Below, piece after piece: positions 1-8,337 of a stretch of DNA of 64,000 bases (position 1 is the first letter of the stretch; every line of letters starts with the position of its first letter). The notes beneath the pieces were generated by a model, which saw only the letters and a program-made list of their open reading frames with translations, was not told where the DNA came from and ran no database searches. The position numbers and the translations under genes were made by a program. The DNA lies in NCBI GenBank assembly GCA_049965795.1, contig JBMFVW010000004.1, forward strand, positions 24,370 to 88,369, written 5' to 3'. This DNA is from Acidulodesulfobacterium_A sp049965795. Its GTDB lineage: Bacteria; SZUA-79; Acidulodesulfobacterales; Acidulodesulfobacteraceae.

Positions 1-1080
1 GAATTAAGACAGGATCCTACCACGAGGGAATGGGTCATAATAGCCAACGAAAGAAGAAGAAGACCAAACGAATTTAGCGGTGATTTGTCGCACAAGAAAG
101 ATTCGCATGAAAAACTTGAAGAATATTCGGCAGATTGTCCCTTTTGTTCCGGTAACGAATATCTTTCGCCCCATGAAGTCGATTCTTTCAGGACTTACGG
201 CACAGCCACAAATTCTAAGGGCTGGTGGATAAGGGTAATACCCAACAAATTTGCCGCTCTTTCCCTTAATTCCGAAGAAAATTTAAACGCTTACGAAGGA
301 ATTAAATCCGTAAATACCGATTTTACGGGGTATTTTTTTCCGAGGGCTACCGAAGTTTTCAGGACTAAACCCGGAATAGGTACGCACGAAGTAGTAATCG
401 ATACGCCTAAACATAACGAAACTATACCTTTTTTTTCCGACAAGCAGGTACAGGAGTTATTTTTGATGTACAGACAGAGATATTTGAGCCTGCGTAACAA
501 TTCTAAATTTAAATACATCATAATTTTTAAAAACAGCGGCTCTAACGCCGGAACATCCATTATACATTCCCATTCGCAGATTATAGCCGCGCCCGTAATA
601 CCGTTAAGCCTTAGAAACAATATTTCGCAGGCAAGATTTTATTACGACGAGGTCGGAAGATGCATCTTTTGCGATATGATACAGGCTGAAATAGTCGACG
701 GCAGAAGGATAATAATGCAGACCGAAGATTTCATAGTTTTTCATCCGTTTGCTTCGACGAGTCCTTTTGAAACATGGATAATGCCTCTGTCGCACGAGCC
801 ATGTTTTTCGAATATTTCTATGGATAAGGTAAAGGCTCTCGGCGTAATAGTCAAAAAAGTCCTTAAAGGTATGTATGACGCGCTCGACGATCCGGATTAT
901 AATTTTGTCTTTAATAATCCGCCGATAGCCGACGAAAAAGAAGATTATTACCACTGGAGCCTAAGAATTATTCCAAGGCTTACTATGAAGGCCGGTTTCG
1001 AGATAGGAACGGGAATGTCCATTAATACCGCTATTCCTGAAGAAACCGCCGAATTTATGAGAGGTTTTTTAAAATTTTAA
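1..1080 (+). CDS. galT: Galactose-1-phosphate uridylyltransferase, 5'-partial
   Basis: Transfers UMP between UDP-glucose and galactose-1-phosphate (Leloir pathway; HIT-superfamily fold). The reading frame is open from base 1, and its first codons give the family's N-terminal signature RQDPTTREWVIIA, so the gene begins upstream of the window and the TTG at 85 is not its start. Counting from base 1, a zinc-type CPFC pair lies at residues 46-49, the catalytic HSHSQ triad at 189-193, and a second Cys pair (CIFC) follows. About 359 residues are visible, close to the full family length. It overlaps or directly precedes the HAD phosphatase. Some homologues use other NDP-sugars or ADP, so the exact substrate is less certain than the family. 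Confidence 0.9.
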   Translation, partial: ELRQDPTTREWVIIANERRRRPNEFSGDLSHKKDSHEKLEEYSADCPFCSGNEYLSPHEVDSFRTYGTATNSKGWWIRVIPNKFAALSLNSEENLNAYEGIKSVNTDFTGYFFPRATEVFRTKPGIGTHEVVIDTPKHNETIPFFSDKQVQELFLMYRQRYLSLRNNSKFKYIIIFKNSGSNAGTSIIHSHSQIIAAPVIPLSLRNNISQARFYYDEVGRCIFCDMIQAEIVDGRRIIMQTEDFIVFHPFASTSPFETWIMPLSHEPCFSNISMDKVKALGVIVKKVLKGMYDALDDPDYNFVFNNPPIADEKEDYYHWSLRIIPRLTMKAGFEIGTGMSINTAIPEETAEFMRGFLKF

Positions 1081-1709
1081 AAAAATATAATTCTATAATT
1101 TTTGATTTAGACGGGACGCTTATAGATTCGTTTGAGGCTATAAACGATGCGTTCGACGCCGTGTTTTCCAAATTTCAAAGCAGGCAGATAACGCCCGAAG
1201 AATCCAGCTCTTACGTAGGCGTTCCGCTTGAAGGCCTGCTCGGCAAACTTTTCGGAAAAGAAAACGAAGAAGAAGCTATCGCCGTTTTTAGGAAAAAATA
1301 TTCGGAAGTTTGTTTCGATAAAACAACGTTAATAAAAGGCGCAAAAGAGCTTCTTTTAAAATTAAAAGACGAAAATAAAATTCTCAGCGTAGCGACAAAT
1401 AAAACAGGTTCAATATCCCGAGAACTTTTAAAGCATCTGCAGATTATAGATCTTTTTGATTACGTTTACGGGGTATTCGACGGTTTAGAAGGCAAACCGT
1501 CGCCGGAAATGATAAATAAAATAGCAGAAATGACAGCTATTCCAAAAGAGAGCACTATATTAATAGGCGATTCGCCGATAGACATAATGACGGCAAAAAA
1601 TGCCGGAATTCATATATGCGCAGTTGCTTCCGGAAATCACGAATACGGCGAATTGGAAGGATACAATCCAGACTATTTATTCAAAGAAATTTCGCAAATT
1701 TTACCGTAA
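1074..1709 (+). CDS. HAD-family phosphatase (phosphoglycolate phosphatase-like), start unclear
   Basis: HAD hydrolase of the Gph/PGP type, probably dephosphorylating a small phosphometabolite. Motif I FDLDGTLIDS is encoded from about 1101, motif II is ATNKTGS, the motif III lysine lies in GKPSPE and motif IV is IGDSPIDI. The first ATG/GTG/TTG in frame is GTG 1161, which lies after the catalytic motif I, so that start cannot give an active enzyme. The frame is open from 1041, and the only candidates before motif I are rare ones: ATT at 1053, 1074 and 1098, and ATA at 1095. ATT 1074 has GAGAGG 10 bases upstream and would give 211 residues, normal for the family. A -1 frameshift from galT would enter the same frame at 1074. 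Assembly error is also possible. Confidence 0.75.
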   Translation: MLKKYNSIIFDLDGTLIDSFEAINDAFDAVFSKFQSRQITPEESSSYVGVPLEGLLGKLFGKENEEEAIAVFRKKYSEVCFDKTTLIKGAKELLLKLKDENKILSVATNKTGSISRELLKHLQIIDLFDYVYGVFDGLEGKPSPEMINKIAEMTAIPKESTILIGDSPIDIMTAKNAGIHICAVASGNHEYGELEGYNPDYLFKEISQILP

Positions 1710-1725
1710 TACGGGTAATCATTTT

Positions 1726-2610
1726 ATGATTAAAATAGGAGAAATAAATTATCTAAACGTTTATCCTATCTATTATTATTTAAAAAAAATACTTAAAGAC
1801 GAAAACAGGAATAATTTTGCGGATTTTATTTCAGGCACGCCGGCTTTTTTGAACCGTAAATTACAATCCGGCGGCATAGATATAAGCCCTTCATCTTCAT
1901 TTTACTATATTTCCAATTACGATAATTCTTATATATTTCCGGACATTTCAATAAGTTCCAAGAAAAAAGTAAAAAGCATATATCTTTTTTCAAATAAATC
2001 CATAGAGAAGTTCAATAAGAACGAAACGATATACGTTACTCCCGAAACTCTTACGTCCGTAAATTTATTGAAGGTTTTATTAGCCGAATTCTATAAAATG
2101 GATTTAAACTTAATGAAATTTTTAAGCTTAAAACAGAACGACAATTTAGAGCTTGAGATAGATTCGGATTATTATAAAAAAATAGCCGAAGGAAGCAGTT
2201 TCCTGCATATAGGCAACAATGCATTAAAGTTTGTAAAATCTATTCCCGAGGGCTATTATGCTTACGATTTAGCGGATTTATGGTACATGCATACCTCGTT
2301 TCCGTTTGTTTTCGCTCTTTTTATAATAAGAAAAGAATCTTACGACGCCGATAAAAATGAATTTTCAGCTCTATTCGATTATTTGATGGAATCAAAAAGA
2401 AAGGCGTTATCGGGTTTTGAAGAGGCAGCCGAATCGGTAATAAAATCCGGAGATTATAATTACATATCTTTTGATGAACTTATGGAATATTGGACCGACT
2501 GTCTGAGTTTTAATTTGGGATCCGACGAAATAAGGGGTTTTAATATTTATACCGAATTGCTGTACAAATACAAGCTTATAAAATCTATTCCCGATTTAAA
2601 TTTTGTTTAG
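1726..2610 (+). CDS. mqnA: Chorismate dehydratase of the futalosine pathway (MqnA family)
   Basis: Converts chorismate to 3-[(1-carboxyvinyl)oxy]benzoate, the first step of the futalosine route to menaquinone. The start was placed at ATG 1726 because the family signature begins directly there (MIKIGEINYLNVYPIYY, compare GxISYLNxxP); a longer frame from 1600 would run through the end of the HAD gene. The block GTPAFLNRKLQSGGIDISP matches the substrate-binding motif of the periplasmic-binding-protein-like fold. The length of 294 residues is normal, although the sequence is divergent and lysine/asparagine-rich. The last 26 bases overlap the convergent histidine kinase gene. Other futalosine genes are not in the window. 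Confidence 0.8.
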   Translation: MIKIGEINYLNVYPIYYYLKKILKDENRNNFADFISGTPAFLNRKLQSGGIDISPSSSFYYISNYDNSYIFPDISISSKKKVKSIYLFSNKSIEKFNKNETIYVTPETLTSVNLLKVLLAEFYKMDLNLMKFLSLKQNDNLELEIDSDYYKKIAEGSSFLHIGNNALKFVKSIPEGYYAYDLADLWYMHTSFPFVFALFIIRKESYDADKNEFSALFDYLMESKRKALSGFEEAAESVIKSGDYNYISFDELMEYWTDCLSFNLGSDEIRGFNIYTELLYKYKLIKSIPDLNFV

Positions 2611-3856
2611 CCGTTTTAACCGGTATAATGAAAGAAAACTTAAATCCGTTGCCCATGCTGCTTTTAATCACTGCGCTGCCTCTTAATAACTTCAGAGTAT
2701 GCTTGACTATAGCCAGCCCAAGACCCGAACCTTTTGCAGAATTTTTATGCGTGCCGTCTATCCTGAAAAATCTTTCGCCGAGCCTTAAAAGATTAGTATA
2801 ATTTACACCGATACCGTTATCGCTTATAGAAAAGAAAAGAAATTGCGGGTCGTCTTCGCAGGGAAAATAAAAATTCCATAAAACCGATGTTTCTTCGGTG
2901 TCCGAAAGAAAATTCATAGCGGCGGACCTGCTGCAGGTGTATCCTTCTATTATTATTATTGCCGTACCGTTTTTATTGCCGTATTTCACGGCGTTATGAA
3001 TAAGGTTGTTTATTATAAGGCTGATTTTACCAGGGTCGGAAATAAAAATATCGTTTTTCGCTTTATTTATAAAGGATAAATTTTTTTCTTTTATTTCACG
3101 TTCAAATAAAATTAAAGAATTTTCTATATTGGCTTTAATATCTATATTTTCTAATTTGACCGGAAACTTTTCCGTTTCGATATTGGAAAGCGTAATAAGG
3201 TCGTCGATTAAAAACCGAAGTCGTTTTGCGTGCTGTTCGATTATATTGACGAATTTCATTCTGACCGAAGGGTTGTCTATAGCTCCGTTTTTTAAAGTTT
3301 CGGCGAAACCCGTAATAGCCGTTACTGGTGTTTGCAGTTCATGCGAAACGTTCTGGATAAAAGACGATCTGATATCTTCCACCTTTTGAATGTCGGTTAC
3401 GTCTTTTACTATTACTGCATATTTATCCTTATCGTTTATCTTAAATATTACGCAATTTGCAGTTTTTTTTTCGGCTCTGTCGTAATAGAATATTTTTTTT
3501 TCGGCATTTTTAAATAAACTATTTTGAACTGCTTCGTCTATTAAGGAATTAAGTTCTATATTTCTGGTTAAAAAATCGAAGCGGATATTAATGTTTTTAC
3601 CGTCTGTTTTTACCGATCTTATATTCCTGCCGAAAGATTCGTTTACGAATAAGATTTCTTTCTCTTTGTTTATAACGGCAACTCCTTCGGCGATTTTGTT
3701 TAATACGGTTTTATAATTATCTATTTCACGGATATATTCTTTTAATTTGTTTTTAGCAAATAAAGACTGTATATTTTTAAATAAAAAAATATATAAAAAA
3801 AATAAAAATAATGATAATATTAAAATATAAAATATAGATATTATATTATAATGCAT
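2585..3856 (-). CDS. PhoR-like sensor histidine kinase
   Basis: Membrane sensor kinase of a two-component system. One N-terminal membrane segment (about residues 5-26) leads to a PAS-like domain (about 47-155), then the HisKA dimerisation box SHELQTP with the phosphorylated His172, then a HATPase_c domain with N box (NNLIHNAVKYG), G1 box (DNGIGV) and G2 box (GSGLGLAIVKH). The 423-residue architecture with a PAS before HisKA is that of PhoR/WalK-type kinases. There is no periplasmic sensor loop of useful size. No response regulator lies next to it, so it is an orphan here. It converges on mqnA with a short 3' overlap and diverges from the SurA-N-like gene across 44 bases that must hold both promoters. 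Confidence 0.85.
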   Translation of the reverse strand: MHYNIISIFYILILSLFLFFLYIFLFKNIQSLFAKNKLKEYIREIDNYKTVLNKIAEGVAVINKEKEILFVNESFGRNIRSVKTDGKNINIRFDFLTRNIELNSLIDEAVQNSLFKNAEKKIFYYDRAEKKTANCVIFKINDKDKYAVIVKDVTDIQKVEDIRSSFIQNVSHELQTPVTAITGFAETLKNGAIDNPSVRMKFVNIIEQHAKRLRFLIDDLITLSNIETEKFPVKLENIDIKANIENSLILFEREIKEKNLSFINKAKNDIFISDPGKISLIINNLIHNAVKYGNKNGTAIIIIEGYTCSRSAAMNFLSDTEETSVLWNFYFPCEDDPQFLFFSISDNGIGVNYTNLLRLGERFFRIDGTHKNSAKGSGLGLAIVKHTLKLLRGSAVIKSSMGNGFKFSFIIPVKTAKQNLNRE

Positions 3857-3900
3857 AGTATGATTTTATAATAAATTTTTAATAATTTCTATTAAAAATA

Positions 3901-4524
3901 ATGAAATGTAAAATACAAACTATATGGATAGCGATTTTTTTTGCGTGTTTTTTGACATCTGTTTCCGCAACGGTTTCAAACGGATTTCAGGTTGATTTTA
4001 TAGCCGCTTCTGTGGATAATAAGCCTATAACGCTTAACGATTTATACTTTTTATATAATTTTAATATGGTAAATAATTTAAAATATGTTAAAATTAACGA
4101 AACATTGCCTAAAGCGGAGTTAAAGCGGTTGACTAATATATATATAAACAGGATTATAATTCTTAAACAGCAGGAAAAAGCCGGAGGCTTAATTATCAAC
4201 AATCGTACTTTAAAGGCTATGGCTCAAAAGTTTAAAAAGAAGTTTGCTTATCTTCATAGGCATACCAGTTTTTCGTTTTTTTTAAGCAAGTTTGGTTTTG
4301 ATAAAAACGGTTTTTATAATTTTTTAAAAAAAATCCTAATAGAAAAAAAATTTATAAAATACAGACTGCAATTCTTTCTATTTACTATCGAAAACGGAAG
4401 GGGAGCTTCAAAAAACCAAAAGCAAAAATATTCGGCTGAATTAGCGAAGAAACTTAAAAATATGATAATAAATCTAAGAATGCACGCAAAAATTAAAATT
4501 AACGATAATTTTAGCGGTTCGTAA
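3901..4524 (+). CDS. SurA N-terminal-domain-like periplasmic protein
   Basis: Predicted exported protein of 207 residues. A signal peptide spans about residues 1-24 (KIQTIWIAIFFACFLTSVSA). After it comes IAASVDNKPITLNDL, which resembles the start of the chaperone domain of SurA/PpiD-like proteins (pattern VVNDxxIT..EL). The rest is a lysine-rich helical region; no parvulin prolyl-isomerase domain is present. It could be a chaperone-only SurA relative that guides envelope proteins, in keeping with the two exported proteins downstream. The similarity is short, so the family assignment is moderate. The gene leads a tightly spaced run with queD, 18 bases on. Confidence 0.55.
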   Translation: MKCKIQTIWIAIFFACFLTSVSATVSNGFQVDFIAASVDNKPITLNDLYFLYNFNMVNNLKYVKINETLPKAELKRLTNIYINRIIILKQQEKAGGLIINNRTLKAMAQKFKKKFAYLHRHTSFSFFLSKFGFDKNGFYNFLKKILIEKKFIKYRLQFFLFTIENGRGASKNQKQKYSAELAKKLKNMIINLRMHAKIKINDNFSGS

Positions 4525-4542
4525 TAAAAATAAAAAAATTTT

Positions 4543-4926
4543 ATGTTCGATTTAAAAATAACGTCAGGTTTTTCTTCTGCACATGCTTTAAGAGGCTATC
4601 AGGGAAAATGCGAAAATATTCACGGGCACAACTGGAAGGTTGAAGCCGTCGTTTCTGCGGCTAAATTAAACGAAATAGGAATAGCGATAGATTTTAAACT
4701 GCTGAAAAATTATCTTAACGAAGTGCTGGAAACGCTTGACCATAAGTTTATAAACGAGACGGATTTTTTTATAGGCGTAAACCCTTCTGCAGAAAATTTA
4801 GCTATGTATATATATAACGAATTTGAAAAGAAAATTAAATCTGCGAAACATAACGGCATAGCCGTAAAAAGCATAAACGTATATGAAACGGACACGTCTA
4901 TGGCGTCTTATTACAAAATCGATTGA
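4543..4926 (+). CDS. queD: 6-carboxy-5,6,7,8-tetrahydropterin synthase (QueD/PTPS family)
   Basis: Second step of 7-deazaguanine (queuosine) synthesis, making 6-carboxytetrahydropterin from 7,8-dihydroneopterin triphosphate. All active-site parts are visible in the 127 residues: zinc histidines H14, H27 and H29, catalytic Cys23 in CENIHGHN, the LDHKFIN aspartate/histidine pair, the PSAENLA motif, and the final glutamate in VYETDTS. The length is typical of QueD. No other queuosine genes lie nearby. A second, more divergent PTPS-fold protein is encoded at 17562-18047 inside the cofactor operon; the copy here is the orthodox one. Confidence 0.9.
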   Translation: MFDLKITSGFSSAHALRGYQGKCENIHGHNWKVEAVVSAAKLNEIGIAIDFKLLKNYLNEVLETLDHKFINETDFFIGVNPSAENLAMYIYNEFEKKIKSAKHNGIAVKSINVYETDTSMASYYKID

Positions 4927-4992
4927 CTTAAAATTCTTAATAATGTATTAAATATATAATATATCAATTTAACTTTTAAAAAATATAATGTC

Positions 4993-6081
4993 GTGAATAA
5001 AAAAATAGCATATTATTTTGCCGTTATGGTTTTTATAATATCGGCGTTTGCCGTTTTTTTTATATATAAAAGCATTACGGCAAAAGAAAATAAAATAGGC
5101 TTGTCGATAAACAAAAGAATCGCCGTGCTGAAAAGTATTCAAACCAAGATAAATGAAAGCATAAAAGGAATACGAAAAACCGACTTTCCTATTTTACGCT
5201 ACGGATACTCTTTCAATAAAAACGAAAAATATTTTATGTCTGAAATTATAGGCGCAGGAAGAAAATATGGAATAAAACTCGATAAGGTTCAATTTATAAA
5301 AGTAAATAAAAAAAATAACGCCGCAGATTTTTATTTCAGCGTGTCCGGTTCGGGGCATCCCGGCGATATATATTACTTCGTTAAAGACTTAGAGTATAAT
5401 TATAAAATAAATTTTAAAAAATTTTATATAGATAAAAATATTAATAAAAATAATTTTGTAAGTTTTTCTTCAATCTTGGCTGCATATGTCATAAGCAAGC
5501 AGGAGGCGTTAGAAAGCATTTTGAAATCGAAGAGCAAGATAAAAATGCCGAAGGATTTAGGAGCTATAAATCCGTTTTTATATATAGTTAAGAAAAAGAA
5601 AAAAGCTGCAGCGAAACCGAAAGCGGCGTTCTTAAATTATGAAAAAATAAAGAAAAAATCAAATATATCCGAAAGAGTATATAAGAAATTAGCAAAAAAA
5701 ACCGCTTTCATTAAAGAGCCGGGTATTCAAGAATCAAATTTTTACAATAAAAAAGGAGTTTTATCTTTTTCGCAAAACAATTTCAGCGACGCGCTGATTA
5801 TGTTTAAAAAAGCCTTAAGATTTAATCCCGATAATTACAGGGCATTATCTAATGCCGCCTTGGACGAATATGAAATTAAAAATTACAAGGCATCCGTTTA
5901 TTATGCCAAAAAAGCGCTTGAGTACAAAAAATTATGGCAGATAAATTTTATACTGGGACTTTCTTATATGCGTTTAAAAATGTTTTCCGATGCCGAATAC
6001 AACTTTAGAAAAGCTTTAGAGTTAAATCCATCCGATGAAAAAATTAAATATTATTTAAATATTTCAAAAAAAATACGATAA
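4993..6081 (+). CDS. Membrane-anchored PilO-like / TPR protein
   Basis: Protein of 362 residues with one N-terminal membrane segment (about 5-27) followed by a coiled stretch and a region shaped like PilO (about 60-165: a Tyr/Gly-rich segment with alternating strands after a heptad-like helix). A basic linker follows, then three tetratricopeptide repeats (about 250-360) with the usual A-L-NP-D pattern, such as FKKALRFNPDNYRALSNAA. The start is GTG 4993; the ATG at 4988 meets a stop after one codon. The likely site is the periplasmic face of the inner membrane as a scaffold. The PilO resemblance is a fold-level impression. No other type IV pilus genes are in the window. Confidence 0.55.
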   Translation: MNKKIAYYFAVMVFIISAFAVFFIYKSITAKENKIGLSINKRIAVLKSIQTKINESIKGIRKTDFPILRYGYSFNKNEKYFMSEIIGAGRKYGIKLDKVQFIKVNKKNNAADFYFSVSGSGHPGDIYYFVKDLEYNYKINFKKFYIDKNINKNNFVSFSSILAAYVISKQEALESILKSKSKIKMPKDLGAINPFLYIVKKKKKAAAKPKAAFLNYEKIKKKSNISERVYKKLAKKTAFIKEPGIQESNFYNKKGVLSFSQNNFSDALIMFKKALRFNPDNYRALSNAALDEYEIKNYKASVYYAKKALEYKKLWQINFILGLSYMRLKMFSDAEYNFRKALELNPSDEKIKYYLNISKKIR

Positions 6082-6122
6082 TAAATATGAAACATTATTC
6101 TTTTATTAAGGGGAATCCGATT

Positions 6123-7223
6123 ATGAATTTTAATGCAAAAAAAATAACCTTTTACGCCGTTATTTTTTCTTTACTGTTTTTTTGCTTAATTCCTATGCTT
6201 TCCGTTAACGGTTATGCATTTACTACTATAACCATTCTTCCGGGAAAGCTCAATAATTTCAGGATAAGCGTACCGCACGGCGTCCAGGCCGGCAGTAAAT
6301 TCGAAGTCAGATTGGTAGCATTAGACGATTACGGCAACGTAATTACAGATTTTTCCAAGAAATACGAGGGGTTAAACATTGCCGTCAATATCGGCGGACA
6401 AAGCAATCAAGAACAGTTAAATATTCCGGCTTCAGAGTTTAAGAACGGCATAGTAAACTTTGACGTTTCTTATAAAAAAGCCGGCAAAATAGAAGTTTCA
6501 AGCTCATTTGAAGGCGTAGAAGACGAAAGTACGCCCATTCATATTTATGCAGGACCGTTCCATAATCTAAAAATATCGGCTCCCGAAAACGTTATAGCCG
6601 GCATCCCGTTTAAAGTAAGAATATATGCCGCCGACCAGTACGGAAATCCGGTAAAATTAATGCCGAAATCAAACGGAAATATAAAGGTTTATTTAACGGG
6701 AGACAATTTCAGCATAAGACCCAGAATAATACCTGCCAGTTATATAAATGACGGTTCCGGTAAATTTAATTTTATTTCGGACAGGGCAGGTATAGGACAG
6801 TTAAACTTTGCAGTTAATTATGGCGGCAGACCGCATATTTTTATAAGTAAAAATATAAATATAGCACCTTCTTATTTTAAAAAGTTTTTAATTTCTACAA
6901 ATATTGCCCAAGTCCCTGCAGGAAGACCTTTTATAATTAAAATAGTTGCGATAGATAAATTCGGCAACGTAATAACAAATGCCGATAAATTAAGCGGCAA
7001 AGTTAAATTATCCTTAGTTTCTTCAAGCGGTATAGAAAGGAGCAGCGTATTCAGCTTTAAATCTTTCAATAAAGGCATAGCTTTAGTAAAAACCGTATTT
7101 AACAGGGTCGGAACATTTTCCATTTATGCTAAACCGGAAGATATAAACCTTAAAAAGCTTAAGTCCGGAGTGCCTAAGGTAAACCGCAGAATAAAAGCAA
7201 AAAGCCTGTTGCTTTACAAATAA
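6123..7223 (+). CDS. Exported protein with three bacterial Ig-like repeats
   Basis: Secreted or surface protein of 366 residues. I start it at ATG 6123 because AAGGGG (6108-6113) stands 9 bases before it; the earlier in-frame ATG at 6087 has no ribosome site and would extend the basic region before the signal peptide. After a signal peptide (about residues 1-33) come three similar domains of about 110 residues. Each begins with a phrase like F-I-S-x-P-x-x-V-x-A-G and contains (A/D)xDxYGNxV(I/K), the hallmark of invasin/intimin-type (Big_1) domains: VALDDYGNVI, YAADQYGNPV, VAIDKFGNVI. The tail is basic. Probably structural or adhesive; no enzyme domain is seen. A half palindromic element starts directly after its stop codon. 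Confidence 0.6.
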   Translation: MNFNAKKITFYAVIFSLLFFCLIPMLSVNGYAFTTITILPGKLNNFRISVPHGVQAGSKFEVRLVALDDYGNVITDFSKKYEGLNIAVNIGGQSNQEQLNIPASEFKNGIVNFDVSYKKAGKIEVSSSFEGVEDESTPIHIYAGPFHNLKISAPENVIAGIPFKVRIYAADQYGNPVKLMPKSNGNIKVYLTGDNFSIRPRIIPASYINDGSGKFNFISDRAGIGQLNFAVNYGGRPHIFISKNINIAPSYFKKFLISTNIAQVPAGRPFIIKIVAIDKFGNVITNADKLSGKVKLSLVSSSGIERSSVFSFKSFNKGIALVKTVFNRVGTFSIYAKPEDINLKKLKSGVPKVNRRIKAKSLLLYK

Positions 7224-7257
7224 TTAATCTGAAACCTTTTCCATCGGCAATTTTGGG
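7224..7257. repeat. Half copy of repeat family B (REPIN-like arm)
   Basis: The 34 bases after the stop codon of the Ig-like gene read TTAATCTGAAACCTTTTCC followed by ATCGGCAATTTTGGG. The same two blocks occur, in the same order, at 59335-59369 (there with GACGCC and TTACGG), so this is a separated arm of the same element. It stands alone, without the inverted partner found at 28104-28194. Confidence 0.6.
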
Positions 7258-7329
7258 TTTCAAAAAAGTATTTAAAAAAATATGAAAAAGTAATATAATA
7301 AAATAACTTCCTGTAATATTTTTAATTAA

Positions 7330-7404
7330 GGCGGCATAGCCAAGCGGTAAGGCAGAGGTCTGCAAAACCTTTATACCTCGGTTCAATTCCGAGTGCCGCC
7401 TCCA
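7330..7404 (+). tRNA. tRNA-Cys (GCA)
   Basis: The cloverleaf folds completely: acceptor stem GGCGGCA pairs with TGCCGCC, the anticodon stem GAGGT/ACCTT encloses loop CTGCAAA with anticodon GCA, and the T arm CTCGG-TTCAATT-CCGAG is perfect. The discriminator base is T and CCA is encoded in the DNA (7402-7404). It is a single gene, not part of a tRNA array, with nfnA starting 35 bases downstream. Confidence 0.95.
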
Positions 7405-7439
7405 TCACATTATTAAACGATAAGTTATCGATAAAAAAT

Positions 7440-8285
7440 ATGTATCAAATAATCGGCAAGAAAAATCTCGGCGAAGGGATAAATTTATATAATATATCGG
7501 CTCCTGATGTAGCGTTAAAAGCGCTGCCCGGTCAGTTTATCATATTGAGGGTAAATAAAAACGGCGAAAGAATTCCCATTACTATAGCAAATTCTGATAA
7601 AAACGATAAAACTATTACTATACTCGTGCAGACGCTCGGAAAAACTACCCATCTGCTCAGCGAATTGAACGTCGGAGAAAGTTTGGCGGATTTAGTGGGA
7701 CCTCTCGGCGTTCCTACCGAAATAAAAAAATTCGGAACAGTAGTATGTATCGGAGGCGGTTTCGGAACAGCCGCAATATATCCCATTGCAAAAGCTATGA
7801 AAGCAGAAGGCAACCGCGTCATATCTATAATAGGAGCCAGAAGCAAAGAACTTCTTTTAATGGAAGACGAGATGAAAGCGGCGAGCAGCGAAGTACTTGC
7901 CGCTACAAACGACGGAAGCTACGGCACTAAAGGCATAGTCACCGATGTCTTAAGAAACCTTATTTACGATAAAAAAATACAGATAGACAGGGTTATCGCC
8001 ATCGGTCCGGTAATTATGATGAAAGCGGTAAGCGACCTCACTAAAGAAAAATCTATAAAAACAATCGTAAGCTTGAATCCTATTATGATAGACGGAACAG
8101 GGATGTGCGGCGCTTGCAGGGTTCTGGTAGGCAATAAAACAAAATTTGCCTGCGTAGACGGTCCCGACTTTGACGGGCATTTAGTGGATTTCGACAACCT
8201 TATGAGCAGGCTTAAATTTTATAAGGAAGAAGAAAAAACTTCCTATGACTGTCATATGAAAGCGCACCATAATTTAACCTCTTAA
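7440..8285 (+). CDS. nfnA: NfnA: NADH-dependent ferredoxin:NADP+ oxidoreductase, small (FAD, 2Fe-2S) subunit
   Basis: Small subunit of the cytoplasmic electron-bifurcating transhydrogenase NfnAB, which couples NADPH oxidation to reduction of ferredoxin and NAD+, or the reverse. The 281 residues show a flavodoxin-reductase FAD domain (PGQFIILRV and PITIANS), an NAD-binding domain (VVCIGGGFGTAAIYPIAKA), and the C-terminal [2Fe-2S] motif MCGACRV...FACVDGPDFDG. The same protein has been called sulfide dehydrogenase subunit SudB. The partner NfnB is next, 52 bases downstream on the same strand, which makes the assignment firm. Confidence 0.9.
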   Translation: MYQIIGKKNLGEGINLYNISAPDVALKALPGQFIILRVNKNGERIPITIANSDKNDKTITILVQTLGKTTHLLSELNVGESLADLVGPLGVPTEIKKFGTVVCIGGGFGTAAIYPIAKAMKAEGNRVISIIGARSKELLLMEDEMKAASSEVLAATNDGSYGTKGIVTDVLRNLIYDKKIQIDRVIAIGPVIMMKAVSDLTKEKSIKTIVSLNPIMIDGTGMCGACRVLVGNKTKFACVDGPDFDGHLVDFDNLMSRLKFYKEEEKTSYDCHMKAHHNLTS

Positions 8286-8337
8286 TTTTATAAGCTATAA
8301 TCCGTGATTTGCATTATAAATATCGGATAAATTAGAC

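Noticed and set aside
604..954. Antisense open frames inside galT and similar shadows elsewhere
   Set aside because: They lie fully inside well-supported genes and have no recognisable domains or ribosome sites.
85..1080. TTG 85 as the start of galT
   Set aside because: The frame is open to base 1 and encodes the conserved GalT N-terminus, so the gene is cut by the window edge.
1161..1709. GTG 1161 as the start of the HAD phosphatase
   Set aside because: It would remove the nucleophile motif FDLDGT, which is intact upstream in the same frame.
1600..1725. Extended N-terminus for mqnA
   Set aside because: These codons overlap the end of the HAD gene and show no similarity; the family signature begins at ATG 1726.
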